Both the position numbers and the translations under genes were made by a program. Shown here in pieces: positions 42,683 to 51,958 of a DNA stretch of 64,000 bases; positions within the stretch are counted from its first letter, which is position 1; every line of letters begins with the position of its first letter. The DNA comes from Pseudomonas sp. A-RE-19. Its GTDB lineage: Bacteria; Pseudomonadota; Gammaproteobacteria; Pseudomonadales; Pseudomonadaceae. The stretch is from NCBI RefSeq assembly GCF_019956555.1, contig NZ_JAHBDQ010000033.1, forward strand, positions 1 to 64,000, given 5' to 3'. The notes under the pieces are model-generated. The model saw only the letters and a program-made list of their open reading frames with translations. It was not told the origin of the DNA and made no database searches.

Positions 42683-44485
42683 TCAGGCGATGTCTTCAGC
42701 CGGGGCATCAAGCCCCATGGCGTTCAGGCGGGCGTAATAACCGTTCTGCGCCAGAAGTTCGGCATGGGTGCCGCGCTCCACAATACGGCCCTGGTCCATG
42801 ACCAGAATCAGGTCAGCCTTCTCGATCGTCGACAACCGGTGAGCGATCACCAGGGTAGTTCGGCCTTTCATGACGTGATCCAGTGCGGCCTGAATGTGCC
42901 GCTCGGATTCGGTATCGAGGGCCGAAGTGGCTTCGTCGAGAATCAGCAACGGCGCGTTCTTCAGCAGGGCGCGGGCAATCGCCAGACGCTGGCGTTGACC
43001 GCCGGACAGCAATACGCCGTTCTCGCCGACCTGAGTGTCCAGGCCTTCGGGCAACTGCGCGATGAAGTCCATCGCATAGGCATCTCTTGCCGCTTTCTCG
43101 ATGTCTTCGCGGGGTGCCCCAGCCAGATCGCCATACGCGATGTTGTTGGCCACGGTGTCGCTGAACAGCGTCACATGCTGGGTCACCTGAGCAATGTGCT
43201 TGCGCAGGTTCAGCAGTTTGTACTGTTCCACTTCAACGCCATCGATCAGGATCTCGCCCTTGTCGTGGTGATAGAAGCGCGGAATCAGGTTGGCCAGGGT
43301 CGACTTGCCACTGCCCGAACGCCCCACCAACGCCACCATTTGCCCCGGCTCTACCGAGAAACTGATGTCATCGAGTACCTGGCGCTCGGTGCCCGGGTAA
43401 GTGAAGCTCAGGTGGCAAACATCCAGCCGACCGCTGACGGCCTCGCGCTCGACGGTGCCTTTATCCAGTTCGGGTTCGACGTCCAGTTGCTCGAAGATAC
43501 TCTCGGCACCGGCCACACCTTTCTGGATGGTCGAGCTGACTTCGGACAATTGGCGGATAGGCTTGGGCAACAGGCCCGCCAGGGTGATGTAGGCCACCAT
43601 GTCACCGGCGGACGCATCGCCACGCAGGAACAACACCAGGAACATCAACGCCGCCATGGCGCTGTAAATCACCAGTTGCAACAGCGGCGTATAGATGGCG
43701 CCCGTACGGGTCATGCGCAGTTGCTTGTCGGTATTGCCCTGGCTGGCGTTGAAGAAGCGCTGCTGTTCGTAGACCTCGCCGCCGAAGCTGCGCACCACGC
43801 GATAGCCCTGGATGGTTTCCGAAGCCACGTGGGTCACGTCGCCCATGGCAGCCTGGATCTTCTTGCTCTGTTTGCGAAATTTCTTGCTGGCGGTGCTTAC
43901 CATCAACGCGATCAACGGCAGGATCGCAACCATGACCAGCGTCAGTTGCCAGTTCATGAACAGCAGCGAGGCGAACAGGAAGATCACCGTCATGCCTTCA
44001 CGAATAACGACCTTGATCGCATCTGTGGCCGCCCCCGTGACCATGGTCACGTTGAAGGTGATGCGTGAAATCAGATGACCCGAGTTATGCTTGTCGAAGT
44101 AGCGGTTGGGCAAGACCAGCAGATTGTTGAACAACTGCACACGAAGGTCATGGACCAGCCCGAGGGAAACCTTGGCCAGGAAATAGTTGCCCAGATAAGA
44201 TCCCAGCCCTTGCCATGCGGCAATCAGGATGATCAACAAGGGCACCGCCTGCAGCAGTTGCAGGTCACGCAGGAACGGTACACTTGGAAACAGCACTGCT
44301 TCGGGGTTGGACAGGCCGTCGACGAAGTACTTGAGGATGTAGCCGAGCATTGGCTGAGTCGAAGCGAAAATCAGAAAACCGACAATGCTGATCAGAAACA
44401 GACTGATGTACGGCCGGACATAGCCGAGCAGGCGGAAGTAGATTTTCAAGCTCGATGGGCTTGCGGAGAGACTGGAGTCGGTCAT
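42683..44485 (-). CDS. msbA: Lipid A-core ABC flippase MsbA
   Basis: MsbA flips core-lipid A across the inner membrane. The 600-residue half-transporter has six membrane helices (about 25-320) and an ABC domain: Walker A GRSGSGKST (about 388-396), signature LSGGQRQRLAIARALL (about 492), Walker B LLILDEATSALD and the H-loop VIAHRL. The start MTDSSLSASPSSLKIYFRL is usual. It is transcribed away from waaL, 156 bases apart, with no clear promoter signals that I can name. Confidence 0.97.
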   Translation of the reverse strand: MTDSSLSASPSSLKIYFRLLGYVRPYISLFLISIVGFLIFASTQPMLGYILKYFVDGLSNPEAVLFPSVPFLRDLQLLQAVPLLIILIAAWQGLGSYLGNYFLAKVSLGLVHDLRVQLFNNLLVLPNRYFDKHNSGHLISRITFNVTMVTGAATDAIKVVIREGMTVIFLFASLLFMNWQLTLVMVAILPLIALMVSTASKKFRKQSKKIQAAMGDVTHVASETIQGYRVVRSFGGEVYEQQRFFNASQGNTDKQLRMTRTGAIYTPLLQLVIYSAMAALMFLVLFLRGDASAGDMVAYITLAGLLPKPIRQLSEVSSTIQKGVAGAESIFEQLDVEPELDKGTVEREAVSGRLDVCHLSFTYPGTERQVLDDISFSVEPGQMVALVGRSGSGKSTLANLIPRFYHHDKGEILIDGVEVEQYKLLNLRKHIAQVTQHVTLFSDTVANNIAYGDLAGAPREDIEKAARDAYAMDFIAQLPEGLDTQVGENGVLLSGGQRQRLAIARALLKNAPLLILDEATSALDTESERHIQAALDHVMKGRTTLVIAHRLSTIEKADLILVMDQGRIVERGTHAELLAQNGYYARLNAMGLDAPAEDIA

Positions 44486-44641
44486 ATCACGCGAATGTCG
44501 ATAAAAAGGACGCTGACTTTAGCACAGCTTCTTCAGGGTTCTGGCAATCGCATAAAGGCTGTTATTGTTAAGCGTCAAATCAAGCATCAAATAGCCATCA
44601 CGCCGAAATGGCCGATCAACTTCAGGATTGAATCTCTCAAC

Positions 44642-46507
44642 ATGCAAGTCAGCGGTTTCAACAGCACGTCCAATCGAGTCTTCGATTTCATTTGCCTCTG
44701 GATTCTTCCTCTCGGCTATTTTCTGCTCCTGTGTGCGCTGTTCTTTCTGCCGGGCCGCAGTCTGTATCACAAACTCTTTTATGGCCTGTTCAGCATTCCA
44801 TCGCTGATCGCCCTGTGCCTGCGCCCCCGTGAACTCAAGGAACTGCTGCGCGAACCGATCTTCGTCGCGATGCTGCTGTTCGCCGCCTGGGCCTTGCTCA
44901 GCCTGAGCTGGGGGCCGCCGATGGAGGAGAGCGTCATGGGTCAGTTCAAGCCCGCCTTGCATACGCTGATGCTGGTCGCCGGCTGCTACCTGCTGGTGCG
45001 CTACCGCAGTGAGATCGTCCAGCCGCTGCTATTCAGTGCCGCAATGGTCGCGCTGATCGCTTCGGTCTACAACTTGTTCATGTTTGCCCGCATCTACGAG
45101 CCGGGCATGCGCCTGATCGGGGGCGGTGCATTCGACAATCCGCTGCTCAGTTCCCATGTGTTCGGTTTCTTTTGTACCTATTGGCTGAGCCTGAGCATGA
45201 CCTGCAAGCGTCACCAGATGCTCTGGCTGAGCATTCCGGCGATGGTGATCATGTTCGCCACAGTGATCGCTACCGGGTCCAGAACGCCATTGGTTGCGTT
45301 GACACTGGCTGCCCTTTGGCTGAGCTTCATTTGCTGGAACCGTCGTTCTTTCGTATTGATGGGGGCCTTGCTTATCAGCAGCGCGGCGGTTGCTGTGCTG
45401 TTTTCAAAGCTGATTGCCGAACGCGGCGACTCTTATCGCTTCGAAATCTGGCAGTTGGCCCTGCAAAAAATTGCCGAGCACCCGTGGATAGGTCATGGCT
45501 ACAACGCCAGCCTGACCCTCGACCCGGGTATTGGTTACACCTTGCAGGAGCCTCATAGCTTCGCCTTGGGCGTGCTTTACTACGTCGGCATCTTTGGCCT
45601 GCTGCCATGGTTGTTTTTCCAGATCCGGGGTTTGCTGAGCAGCTGGCGCAATCGCCTGCAACCGCTGTTCATCATCGCCTCGACCTGGCTGGTATTCGGC
45701 ATCGGGGCAGGCCTGACCGAAGGCGGCGGGATCATCTCTCGGCCCAAGGAACACTGGTTACTGCTGTGGATTCCACTGGCACTGATCGCCGCGCTGAGCA
45801 TCAACCAGCGAGCCAGGCGCCTGTTGGCGATGCCAGTCAAGACGTTGACCTCGACGGCCCTGCAACAGCTGACCGCCAGCGCTCAGGTGATCGAAGAAGA
45901 TGGCCTGGGCCCCAAAGTCCTGCGCCTGACCGATGGCAGCTTCCTCAAGCTGTTCCGCCGCCGCCGCTGGTACACCTCGGGCAGCTTCAACCCCTATTCC
46001 GAACGTTTTGCCGCCAACAGCGAGCAATTGCGCAACATGGGGATCCCGACCCCACCCATTCTGGATCTGTACCGACTCAATGACGGCAGCAGCGCCGTGC
46101 ACTATTCGCCACTGCCGGGCAGCACCTTGCGGCAGGTGCTTCAAGGGATTACCGCGCCTGCGGTGCGTCAGGCGCTGGTTGAGCGTTTCGGCAAATTCAT
46201 GGCGCAGCTGCATGAGCAAGGCGTCTACTTTCGTTCCCTGCACCTGGGGAATGTTCTGGTACTGAACGACGGAGAATTCGGCCTGATCGATCTGGCGGAC
46301 ATGCGCATCTATCCGTCATCGCTGAGCCTGTCCCTGCGCCAGCGCAATCTGCGTCATATGCAGCGTTACACCGAGGATCGGCGCTGGCTGTTCGAGGACC
46401 ATTTTGACGCGCTACTTCAGGGATACGCCGTGACGGCGTCGAAAGCCGCCGTTGACAATCTGCACCGGCAAGTGCTGGCCGAGGGGCACCCGGCACGGAC
46501 TCATTGA
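44642..46507 (+). CDS. waaL: O-antigen ligase (WaaL) fused to a kinase-like domain
   Basis: The 621-residue protein has two parts. Residues 1-385 are a WaaL-type polytopic ligase with about 11-12 helices, a periplasmic stretch and the His-bearing EHPWIGHGYNAS...EPHSFALGVLYYV motif. It joins O-antigen to lipid A-core. From about 395 a protein-kinase-fold, LPS-kinase-like domain begins (VLRLTDGSFLKLF; SLHLGNVLVLNDGEFGLIDLADM). The expected catalytic Asp before 'LH..N' is Ser532 (RSLHLGN), so activity is doubtful. In PAO1 I recall separate ligase and kinase-like genes here; this is a fusion. The start ATG has no strong ribosome site. Confidence 0.88.
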   Translation: MQVSGFNSTSNRVFDFICLWILPLGYFLLLCALFFLPGRSLYHKLFYGLFSIPSLIALCLRPRELKELLREPIFVAMLLFAAWALLSLSWGPPMEESVMGQFKPALHTLMLVAGCYLLVRYRSEIVQPLLFSAAMVALIASVYNLFMFARIYEPGMRLIGGGAFDNPLLSSHVFGFFCTYWLSLSMTCKRHQMLWLSIPAMVIMFATVIATGSRTPLVALTLAALWLSFICWNRRSFVLMGALLISSAAVAVLFSKLIAERGDSYRFEIWQLALQKIAEHPWIGHGYNASLTLDPGIGYTLQEPHSFALGVLYYVGIFGLLPWLFFQIRGLLSSWRNRLQPLFIIASTWLVFGIGAGLTEGGGIISRPKEHWLLLWIPLALIAALSINQRARRLLAMPVKTLTSTALQQLTASAQVIEEDGLGPKVLRLTDGSFLKLFRRRRWYTSGSFNPYSERFAANSEQLRNMGIPTPPILDLYRLNDGSSAVHYSPLPGSTLRQVLQGITAPAVRQALVERFGKFMAQLHEQGVYFRSLHLGNVLVLNDGEFGLIDLADMRIYPSSLSLSLRQRNLRHMQRYTEDRRWLFEDHFDALLQGYAVTASKAAVDNLHRQVLAEGHPARTH

Positions 46508-46601
46508 TGTCCGAGACCGCTCATTGCACGGGCGGTCTGGGCCGAAAGGCCGACAAGCGTCTGGCCGAGAGGATCGCTCGCTAAAGCGTGATAATGCACT
46601 T

Positions 46602-46634
46602 GATGTAGCAGCGGGTATCGCCAGCTGCTACATC
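46602..46634. terminator. Hairpin between waaL and wapR
   Basis: Arms GATGTAGCAGC (46602-46612) and GCTGCTACATC (46624-46634) form a perfect 11-bp stem with an 11-base loop between the convergent ends of waaL and wapR. A shorter pair, AGACCGC / GCGGTCT, lies at 46514-46538. No T-run. Confidence 0.45.
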
Positions 46635-46650
46635 GAACAGGCAAAGCTGA

Positions 46651-47535
46651 TCAGTCTTTTTCCAGCGGCGAGAAAAACAACCGCCCCAGACCGCGCCAGG
46701 TCTTCTTGTTCCAGGCCTTGAACGGTATCTGCGCCAGCAGTTCCCGCGCCAGTTTGTGATCACGATTGGAGGCTTTCAGGAACATCGAGCTGAGGAACCT
46801 GTAGCGCACCTCGTCGTACAGCGGATGATCGCTGAACAGCGCGTAGGAGCGCAGGATGTTATCAATCATGAAGCGATGATTCTTGTAAGAGTTGGTAGCG
46901 TGCTTGCGATAGCGCGCCATCAGCACATTCAGGCCATCGATGTAGTAACCGGCGCGGGTCACCTTCAACTCGATCAACAAGTCCTCCAGCCGAATGTTCG
47001 GATCGAAGCCACCCACCTTGTCCAGCGCTTCGCGTCGGATCATCAGGGTCGGTGCCGGTGGATAAGGCTTGCGCTCCAGAAACATGTCATCGAAATCCAG
47101 GCGACGGAATGGCACATCGCGGCGCTGGCGTTTCTCCGGGTACAGATTGCCGTCGGCGTCGATCAGCTCGATGTTGCCGGCGCAGATCCCGACCTCGGGC
47201 TTGCCATCCATGTACGCCACCTGAGTGGCGATACGCTCCGCCAGCATGACGTCGTCGGAACCGAACGGCACGATCAGGCTGCCCTTTGAGCGAGCGATGG
47301 CGCCGTTCAGTGTGTTCGTCAGCCCTTGGTTCTGCTGAACCCGGAAATCGAAGCCATACTGAGCCTGCAAGGCATTGATCCGCTCGACGCTGTCATCGCT
47401 GGAGCCGTCATCGACGACCAGCAATTCGATATTTTTATAGGTCTGGTTGAGGACGCTGAGAATGCTTTCCTCAATATAGCGACCATGGTTGTACGACGCG
47501 ATGATGACCGTGACGAGGGGTTGCGCGTCGCTCAT
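46651..47535 (-). CDS. wapR: Core-LPS glycosyltransferase, GT2 (WapR-like)
   Basis: The 294-residue protein has a GT2 GT-A domain: VTVIIASYNHGRYIEESILS, LLVVDDGSSDDSVERINAL, and FGSDDVMLAERI with the metal-binding DxD (SDD). The C-terminal GGFDPNIRLEDLLIELKVT is the acceptor-site 'ED' region. By order (next to waaL and ssg) it matches PAO1 WapR, the rhamnosyltransferase that builds the receptor for O-antigen; the sugar here is inferred. It is the last gene of the core cluster, overlapping ssg by ATGA. Confidence 0.85.
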   Translation of the reverse strand: MSDAQPLVTVIIASYNHGRYIEESILSVLNQTYKNIELLVVDDGSSDDSVERINALQAQYGFDFRVQQNQGLTNTLNGAIARSKGSLIVPFGSDDVMLAERIATQVAYMDGKPEVGICAGNIELIDADGNLYPEKRQRRDVPFRRLDFDDMFLERKPYPPAPTLMIRREALDKVGGFDPNIRLEDLLIELKVTRAGYYIDGLNVLMARYRKHATNSYKNHRFMIDNILRSYALFSDHPLYDEVRYRFLSSMFLKASNRDHKLARELLAQIPFKAWNKKTWRGLGRLFFSPLEKD

Positions 47536-48686
47536 GGTTGTTCCTTGCGGGCTTGGTTCAAGCCGGAGTCAATCAGGTTCAGGTATTCCTGACGGAACAC
47601 CTCGATGTCGTGTTGTTCCTGGAGATAACGGTAGGCCTGCTCGCCCTTGGCCTTGAGCTCATCGTCCGACAGCGCAAGGTAGTTATCCAGTGCCGCGACC
47701 AGCGTCGGCACATCCGACGGGGTAATCTCCAGGCCGCCTGCGCCCTGAATCAGCGGCACCATGGCCGGCACGTTCGAGGCGATCACCGGCAAGTGTCCGC
47801 TCATGCCTTCGAGCAACGCCAGCCCCAGGCCTTCGGCCAGGGAGGGCATGGTCCAGATGTCAAACGCGCGCACATACTGCAAGGCGTTTTCCTTGAAGCC
47901 CAACAAGTGCGCGCGGCCGGTCAGCCCCAGGCGTTCGATCTCCGCGGCCAGGCGCGATTCTTCACGCCCCGCACCGATGATTGCCAGTTGGGTATTCGGG
48001 TATTTGTCCTTGAGGACGGCAAAGGCCTGCAACAGATAGGTGTGGCCCTTGACCGGCACCAACCGACCCAACGCACCGACCAGGCGCACCGATGGGTCGA
48101 TGCCCAGCAGCTCACGGGCGCGCTCGCGATTGTGCTGCAAACCTTCAGCCTGTTCGATGTCGATGGCGTTGGTGATCGCGTAGGTGTTCTGGTCGGTAAA
48201 GCCGCAGTCACATTCGAGCAGGTACTGTTTGACCGCTGGCGACACACCGACGAAGCGCCAATGGCGATCGATCAGGCGTTGGGTCTGGCGGCGCCGGTAA
48301 AACCGGTCGTACTCGCCAAAACCGTGGGAGATGCCAATGCACAGCGGTACTTTCAGCCAGCGATTGAGCGCCAGCATCATGTTCACCGGTTTGAAACGGT
48401 TGCAAATCACCACATCGAATTTTTCTTTACGGCAGAACTTGTACAACGCCCACATGGCGCGCAGGCGCATACCCTTGAGGGATTTGTCGGAAAACTCGAA
48501 ATACACCGAACGGTCGGCGCGGCTCACCGCCTCGCCAGGCCCTGGCTTGCCGCGCAGGAACGCCGCGGTCACCTCATAGCGATCGCTCGGCAGGGCCTTG
48601 ACGATCTGCTCCGCGAGGTCGGCAAAATCATGGGCTTTGACGTTGTAGTCAGGCTGCAATTGCAGAACCTTTGACCGTTGACTCAT
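47532..48686 (-). CDS. ssg: GT4 glycosyltransferase (Ssg-like)
   Basis: The 384-residue GT-B protein has the N-terminal acceptor domain (KVLQLQPDYNVKAHDFADLA, GISHGFGEYDRFYRRRQT) and the C-terminal donor site (VGALGRLVPVKGHTYLLQAF, LGFKENALQYVRAFDIWTMP, SLAEGLGLALLEGMSGHLPV with the E-x7-E motif). ATG 48686 has GGGGAG upstream; the longer frame to 48869 is rejected. It corresponds to PA5001 (ssg), a cell-surface sugar transferase needed for normal LPS and fitness. It overlaps the DUF6625-like gene by four bases. Confidence 0.87.
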   Translation of the reverse strand: MSQRSKVLQLQPDYNVKAHDFADLAEQIVKALPSDRYEVTAAFLRGKPGPGEAVSRADRSVYFEFSDKSLKGMRLRAMWALYKFCRKEKFDVVICNRFKPVNMMLALNRWLKVPLCIGISHGFGEYDRFYRRRQTQRLIDRHWRFVGVSPAVKQYLLECDCGFTDQNTYAITNAIDIEQAEGLQHNRERARELLGIDPSVRLVGALGRLVPVKGHTYLLQAFAVLKDKYPNTQLAIIGAGREESRLAAEIERLGLTGRAHLLGFKENALQYVRAFDIWTMPSLAEGLGLALLEGMSGHLPVIASNVPAMVPLIQGAGGLEITPSDVPTLVAALDNYLALSDDELKAKGEQAYRYLQEQHDIEVFRQEYLNLIDSGLNQARKEQP

Positions 48687-49579
48687 AACTCTCCCCGGTG
48701 AAAACCAGTCGCATCGATAACCCAGGCCGGTTCGGCGGTGATACGCCTGACCTCGGCCGGATCGGGTGGAGGCAACCGTGACCATTCGTTGCGTTTCCAG
48801 CAGACGAAATGAAAATACGGAAACCGGCGATCGCCATCGCGATCGTTGCTCAAACATCCATTGCGCCAATACCAGTGACGCGGAAAGTCATCCGTACCGT
48901 CGTGCCACTTGATGCAGCCACCCGGGGTGCTGAACGCCTCGGTGAACTCGCTGCGGCGACGCCACGGATTGAGCTTGCCCACCAGCGAGAACAGAGGCTC
49001 GGGGAAGTTCTTGCGCCAGAGGAAGATTCGGCTGAATGCCCCCTCGTCCAGCGCGTGATGCGCCTGGTCGGTAAAGCGTGTCTGCCAGTCCTTGATCTGC
49101 ATGAACAACTCACGCTTGCGCGCGGTGTTGCGCATCAGGCAGAGATGCCCCGCCACCCGCCGCTCATGGGTGGAGAACAGGTCATAACTGGCCAGCCGAG
49201 TCGAGGTGAAATAACTTCGCAGGTCACCATACACCAGATCAATATCGCCGAACGCCCAGAAATCATAGCCCTGCAGGCGGTCGACATGGATATGCCCCAG
49301 CGCCGGTTTGATGTCGCAGAGTTTGTAAGGCGCATCAGGCGCGAAGTCGATATTCAGCCGCTGCGACACCAGCGCGCAGTACTCAGTGAAGCTCATGGCC
49401 TCGACAGTCACGTTGGGCGGCAGATTCTCGGGCGTACCGCAGTCACTGAACAGCAACCAGTCGATATCAGGGTTGCGCCGGCAACTCTCGAGGAAAAACG
49501 GCATCCAGAACGGCCAATGACCGAAATACGGAATCAGGAAAAGAATACGCGGGCATGGATTGATCACAGAAATACTCAC
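48683..49579 (-). CDS. DUF6625-like glycosyltransferase-type protein
   Basis: The 298-residue soluble protein starts MSISVINPCPRILFLIPYFG, then WPFWMPFFLESCRRNPDIDW, and has a GT-A-like DxD in YDFWAFGDIDLVYGDL. It matches a family of uncharacterised glycosyltransferase-like proteins (DUF6625). It overlaps ssg by ATGA, and is 40 bases from dnpA, so it is read as part of the core cluster. As I recall no homologue lies between ssg and dnpA in PAO1, so it is probably an accessory core-sugar enzyme. Substrate unknown. Confidence 0.82.
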   Translation of the reverse strand: MSISVINPCPRILFLIPYFGHWPFWMPFFLESCRRNPDIDWLLFSDCGTPENLPPNVTVEAMSFTEYCALVSQRLNIDFAPDAPYKLCDIKPALGHIHVDRLQGYDFWAFGDIDLVYGDLRSYFTSTRLASYDLFSTHERRVAGHLCLMRNTARKRELFMQIKDWQTRFTDQAHHALDEGAFSRIFLWRKNFPEPLFSLVGKLNPWRRRSEFTEAFSTPGGCIKWHDGTDDFPRHWYWRNGCLSNDRDGDRRFPYFHFVCWKRNEWSRLPPPDPAEVRRITAEPAWVIDATGFHRGEL

Positions 49580-49619
49580 TACTGCTTAAATGCGCAGCCA
49601 TGCTAGGCCGCGTGATACT

Positions 49620-51065
49620 TCATTTCTGCCTTGCAGATGTTTCGTCATGCTTCAGAACCCAAAACAACTCATGGCGTCTGACCGCCTTGCGAAAGAATTC
49701 GTTCTCTCCATAGATGGACGGCACTCTACTAGCCAAGAGCCACTGCAACAACCGCCGCAGGCGCCGTTTGAACGGGAGTGGCGGTTGCAGGTCGTGCATC
49801 ATGCCCAACGCCATCGCTTTATCACGCTGACGCGGCAAAGAGATTGGCAGGCAGCAGGGCTGCATCGGCGCTACCGAATCGAACGCTGGCGGCAGGGCGA
49901 TGCCATGACCCGCGTCACCCATCGGCCAACGATCATTGTCGTGCAGGTGATTGGCATAGCCAAGTACGGTGGTCGGCTGCCATTCCAACCCTTTCAATGC
50001 TTCAAGAACCGCTTCCTGGGCGCAGATGTGATCGGGGTGCGGATCGAGGGTCGGGTGCGGCAATACGATCACCTCCGGACGCGCCCGCAGCAGCAATTCA
50101 CGCAGATCGGCCAGTAGATTATTCCAGCTCGGCACGCCGTCGATGTCACCCGGCAGGCCAAATGGATTCAACTGACGGAACAGTCGCGTGTCGCTCAAAT
50201 CCGCTTCCCGCGAACCCACCGGCGTGGCCGGCGCGGCCTGCATGGCTGTCAGTTGCAGACAAAAATACCCCAACTGCACGCAATGGGCCTCGGGCACCCC
50301 GGCCCAGCGCGGCACAGCGATGCTGTCCCAGGCGCGCAAACGGCCCTTGAGGCGAGCCGCCTCGACCTTGTTCAGGCCCAACTGTTGATAATGTTCAGCT
50401 TCGATCTCGCCCGCCGTCAGGGTGACGATCCAGGCTTCATCGGCTTGGCTGTACAAACCGTAGGCAGCCAATTCTGCATCGTCGGCGTGGGGCGCAATCA
50501 CCATCACCCGCTGACGGCGGTAGTCCGGTTGCTCGAACGCCCAGAGCACTGGCTCACCAAACAATCGACAGAAACGCCCGCGCAGACGCAGCTCACCGCG
50601 CGACAGAACCTGTGCCTGACCACTGAGATTGAGATAACGCAGGCCGTTGACACCGCGCTCGAAAGTTTGTCGGTCGGGATTGTCGCCACCCGCCAACTCG
50701 ACCACCGGATCGATAAAGCGCCCCAGCCACGTGCTTTTCACCCGCAGCGCCAACACCAGCGTAGCGTCATCGACCAGCATGACGCCTTCGTCCAGCCGCA
50801 GCCGCTCACCGTCCAGATGAATTTTGGGCTGCGGTGTATATGGCGGGAAACTGTATTGATAATCGTCTTTGGGCGAATAGAAAAGATGGTCGGCGAACCA
50901 TGCCTCATGGGCAATCCAGCCCAGCACTGCAAGCACCAGCGGCAACCACCAGGCCACCAGCACGCCGATGGCGATCAACAGCATCAGAGCAATCAACAGG
51001 CCGATACGTTTGTTGCGCCGATGGCGCTTGAGCAGTTGCTGCTTGCGACTCATGGGTTGGCTCAT
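49620..51065 (-). CDS. dnpA: PIG-L-family de-N-acetylase DnpA
   Basis: The 481-residue protein has an N-terminal pair of hydrophobic segments (about 19-60) that anchor it in the membrane. A PIG-L/LmbE domain follows from about 185: VMVIAPHADDAELAAYGLYS is the 'PHPDD' zinc motif with Ala for the usual Pro, and VIVLPHPTLDPHPDHICAQ is the C-terminal His motif. In PAO1 DnpA (PA5002) is linked to fluoroquinolone tolerance/persistence and probably acts on LPS amino sugars. ATG 51065 overlaps the stop of the Mig-14-like gene (ATGA). Confidence 0.9.
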   Translation of the reverse strand: MSQPMSRKQQLLKRHRRNKRIGLLIALMLLIAIGVLVAWWLPLVLAVLGWIAHEAWFADHLFYSPKDDYQYSFPPYTPQPKIHLDGERLRLDEGVMLVDDATLVLALRVKSTWLGRFIDPVVELAGGDNPDRQTFERGVNGLRYLNLSGQAQVLSRGELRLRGRFCRLFGEPVLWAFEQPDYRRQRVMVIAPHADDAELAAYGLYSQADEAWIVTLTAGEIEAEHYQQLGLNKVEAARLKGRLRAWDSIAVPRWAGVPEAHCVQLGYFCLQLTAMQAAPATPVGSREADLSDTRLFRQLNPFGLPGDIDGVPSWNNLLADLRELLLRARPEVIVLPHPTLDPHPDHICAQEAVLEALKGLEWQPTTVLGYANHLHDNDRWPMGDAGHGIALPPAFDSVAPMQPCCLPISLPRQRDKAMALGMMHDLQPPLPFKRRLRRLLQWLLASRVPSIYGENEFFRKAVRRHELFWVLKHDETSARQK

Positions 51066-51958
51066 ACGGTGAAGACCGGCACAGAGTTGCACCAGCGGTC
51101 CTTGTACTCACGGTCGGTCCGACCAAAGGAGAACCGCAGGGGCTTATCCAATGCCCGTGCATGCTCCCAGGCGCTTTGGGTATTAAGGAAACTCAGCACG
51201 CTACCGGGGCTGAATTCGCGAGTCTGGGGATCGACACCCCCGTTGACGTACTCGACGCTGATCCACCCCGGCGCCTCAACCCGGTACACCAGTTGAATCG
51301 CAATCGGGGCGTCGTTGAGGAAAATCACCGAGCCGATCAGCAACTCGCGCAGCAGTTCGATCACTTCGCCCATGCGCTCGGCGCCGGTCGCCGGGAAACC
51401 CCAGCGGCGCTGGAACAGGTCGCAATAGATAGCCGCCAGCTCGCTGCTGGAAAACTCGGTGACCGGCCGTGCCACCCCGCCCGCCTCTTCCAGCAGTCGC
51501 AATTCGCGGCGCTGGTTGTAGCGAAACTTCTTCGATAACTCTTCAGGCGTCCGCGCCAGGGCCAGTTGTTCGGCCTGCAACTTCATCCCGGTGAAACGGC
51601 CTTCATTCAACGCCGACAAGTAACGCCCGCGATGACGCAGCGGTGCCTGGGCATCAGCGGCGGCCGGCAAGATCAGCTCGGCATTGCCGAGGTCAAACAA
51701 GCCCTTTTTACCACTGCGTTTGAGTACGTCCTTGGACAGTGCCAGGTCGCGCCCCCAGGTTGGAATGGCCGCTTTCACTTCGCCGTTCTGTTCCCAGGCC
51801 AGATAGCGCACCGGGATGTCGGCCAACTGCGCCAGACGCTCGACCACCAGAGGATGAGTCGCGACGCTGCCGCCAAAACGTTGCCAGGCCTGGGCATAAG
51901 TCGAGGCGTCGACCTGCGCCCAGCCTCGTTCACGCCAGCCTTGAAATCGGTTGAGCAT
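51062..51958 (-). CDS. Mig-14-like GNAT-fold protein
   Basis: The 298-residue protein resembles Salmonella Mig-14 and PAO1 PA5003: RYNQRRELRLLEEAGGVARP, FQRRWGFPATGAERM, and FLNDAPIAIQLVYRVEAPG in a GNAT/FemAB-type fold (YVNGGVDPQTREFSPGSVL is the acetyl-CoA-binding-like section). Mig-14 protects against antimicrobial peptides and is thought to act at the inner membrane. It overlaps dnpA and wapH by a few bases (ATGA and TGATG). Its reaction is unknown. Confidence 0.85.
   Translation of the reverse strand: MLNRFQGWRERGWAQVDASTYAQAWQRFGGSVATHPLVVERLAQLADIPVRYLAWEQNGEVKAAIPTWGRDLALSKDVLKRSGKKGLFDLGNAELILPAAADAQAPLRHRGRYLSALNEGRFTGMKLQAEQLALARTPEELSKKFRYNQRRELRLLEEAGGVARPVTEFSSSELAAIYCDLFQRRWGFPATGAERMGEVIELLRELLIGSVIFLNDAPIAIQLVYRVEAPGWISVEYVNGGVDPQTREFSPGSVLSFLNTQSAWEHARALDKPLRFSFGRTDREYKDRWCNSVPVFTV

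Noticed and set aside
44075..44641. N-terminal extension of waaL back to 44075
   Set aside because: It runs antisense through msbA and gives a non-membrane sequence before the first helix; ATG 44642 suits the family.
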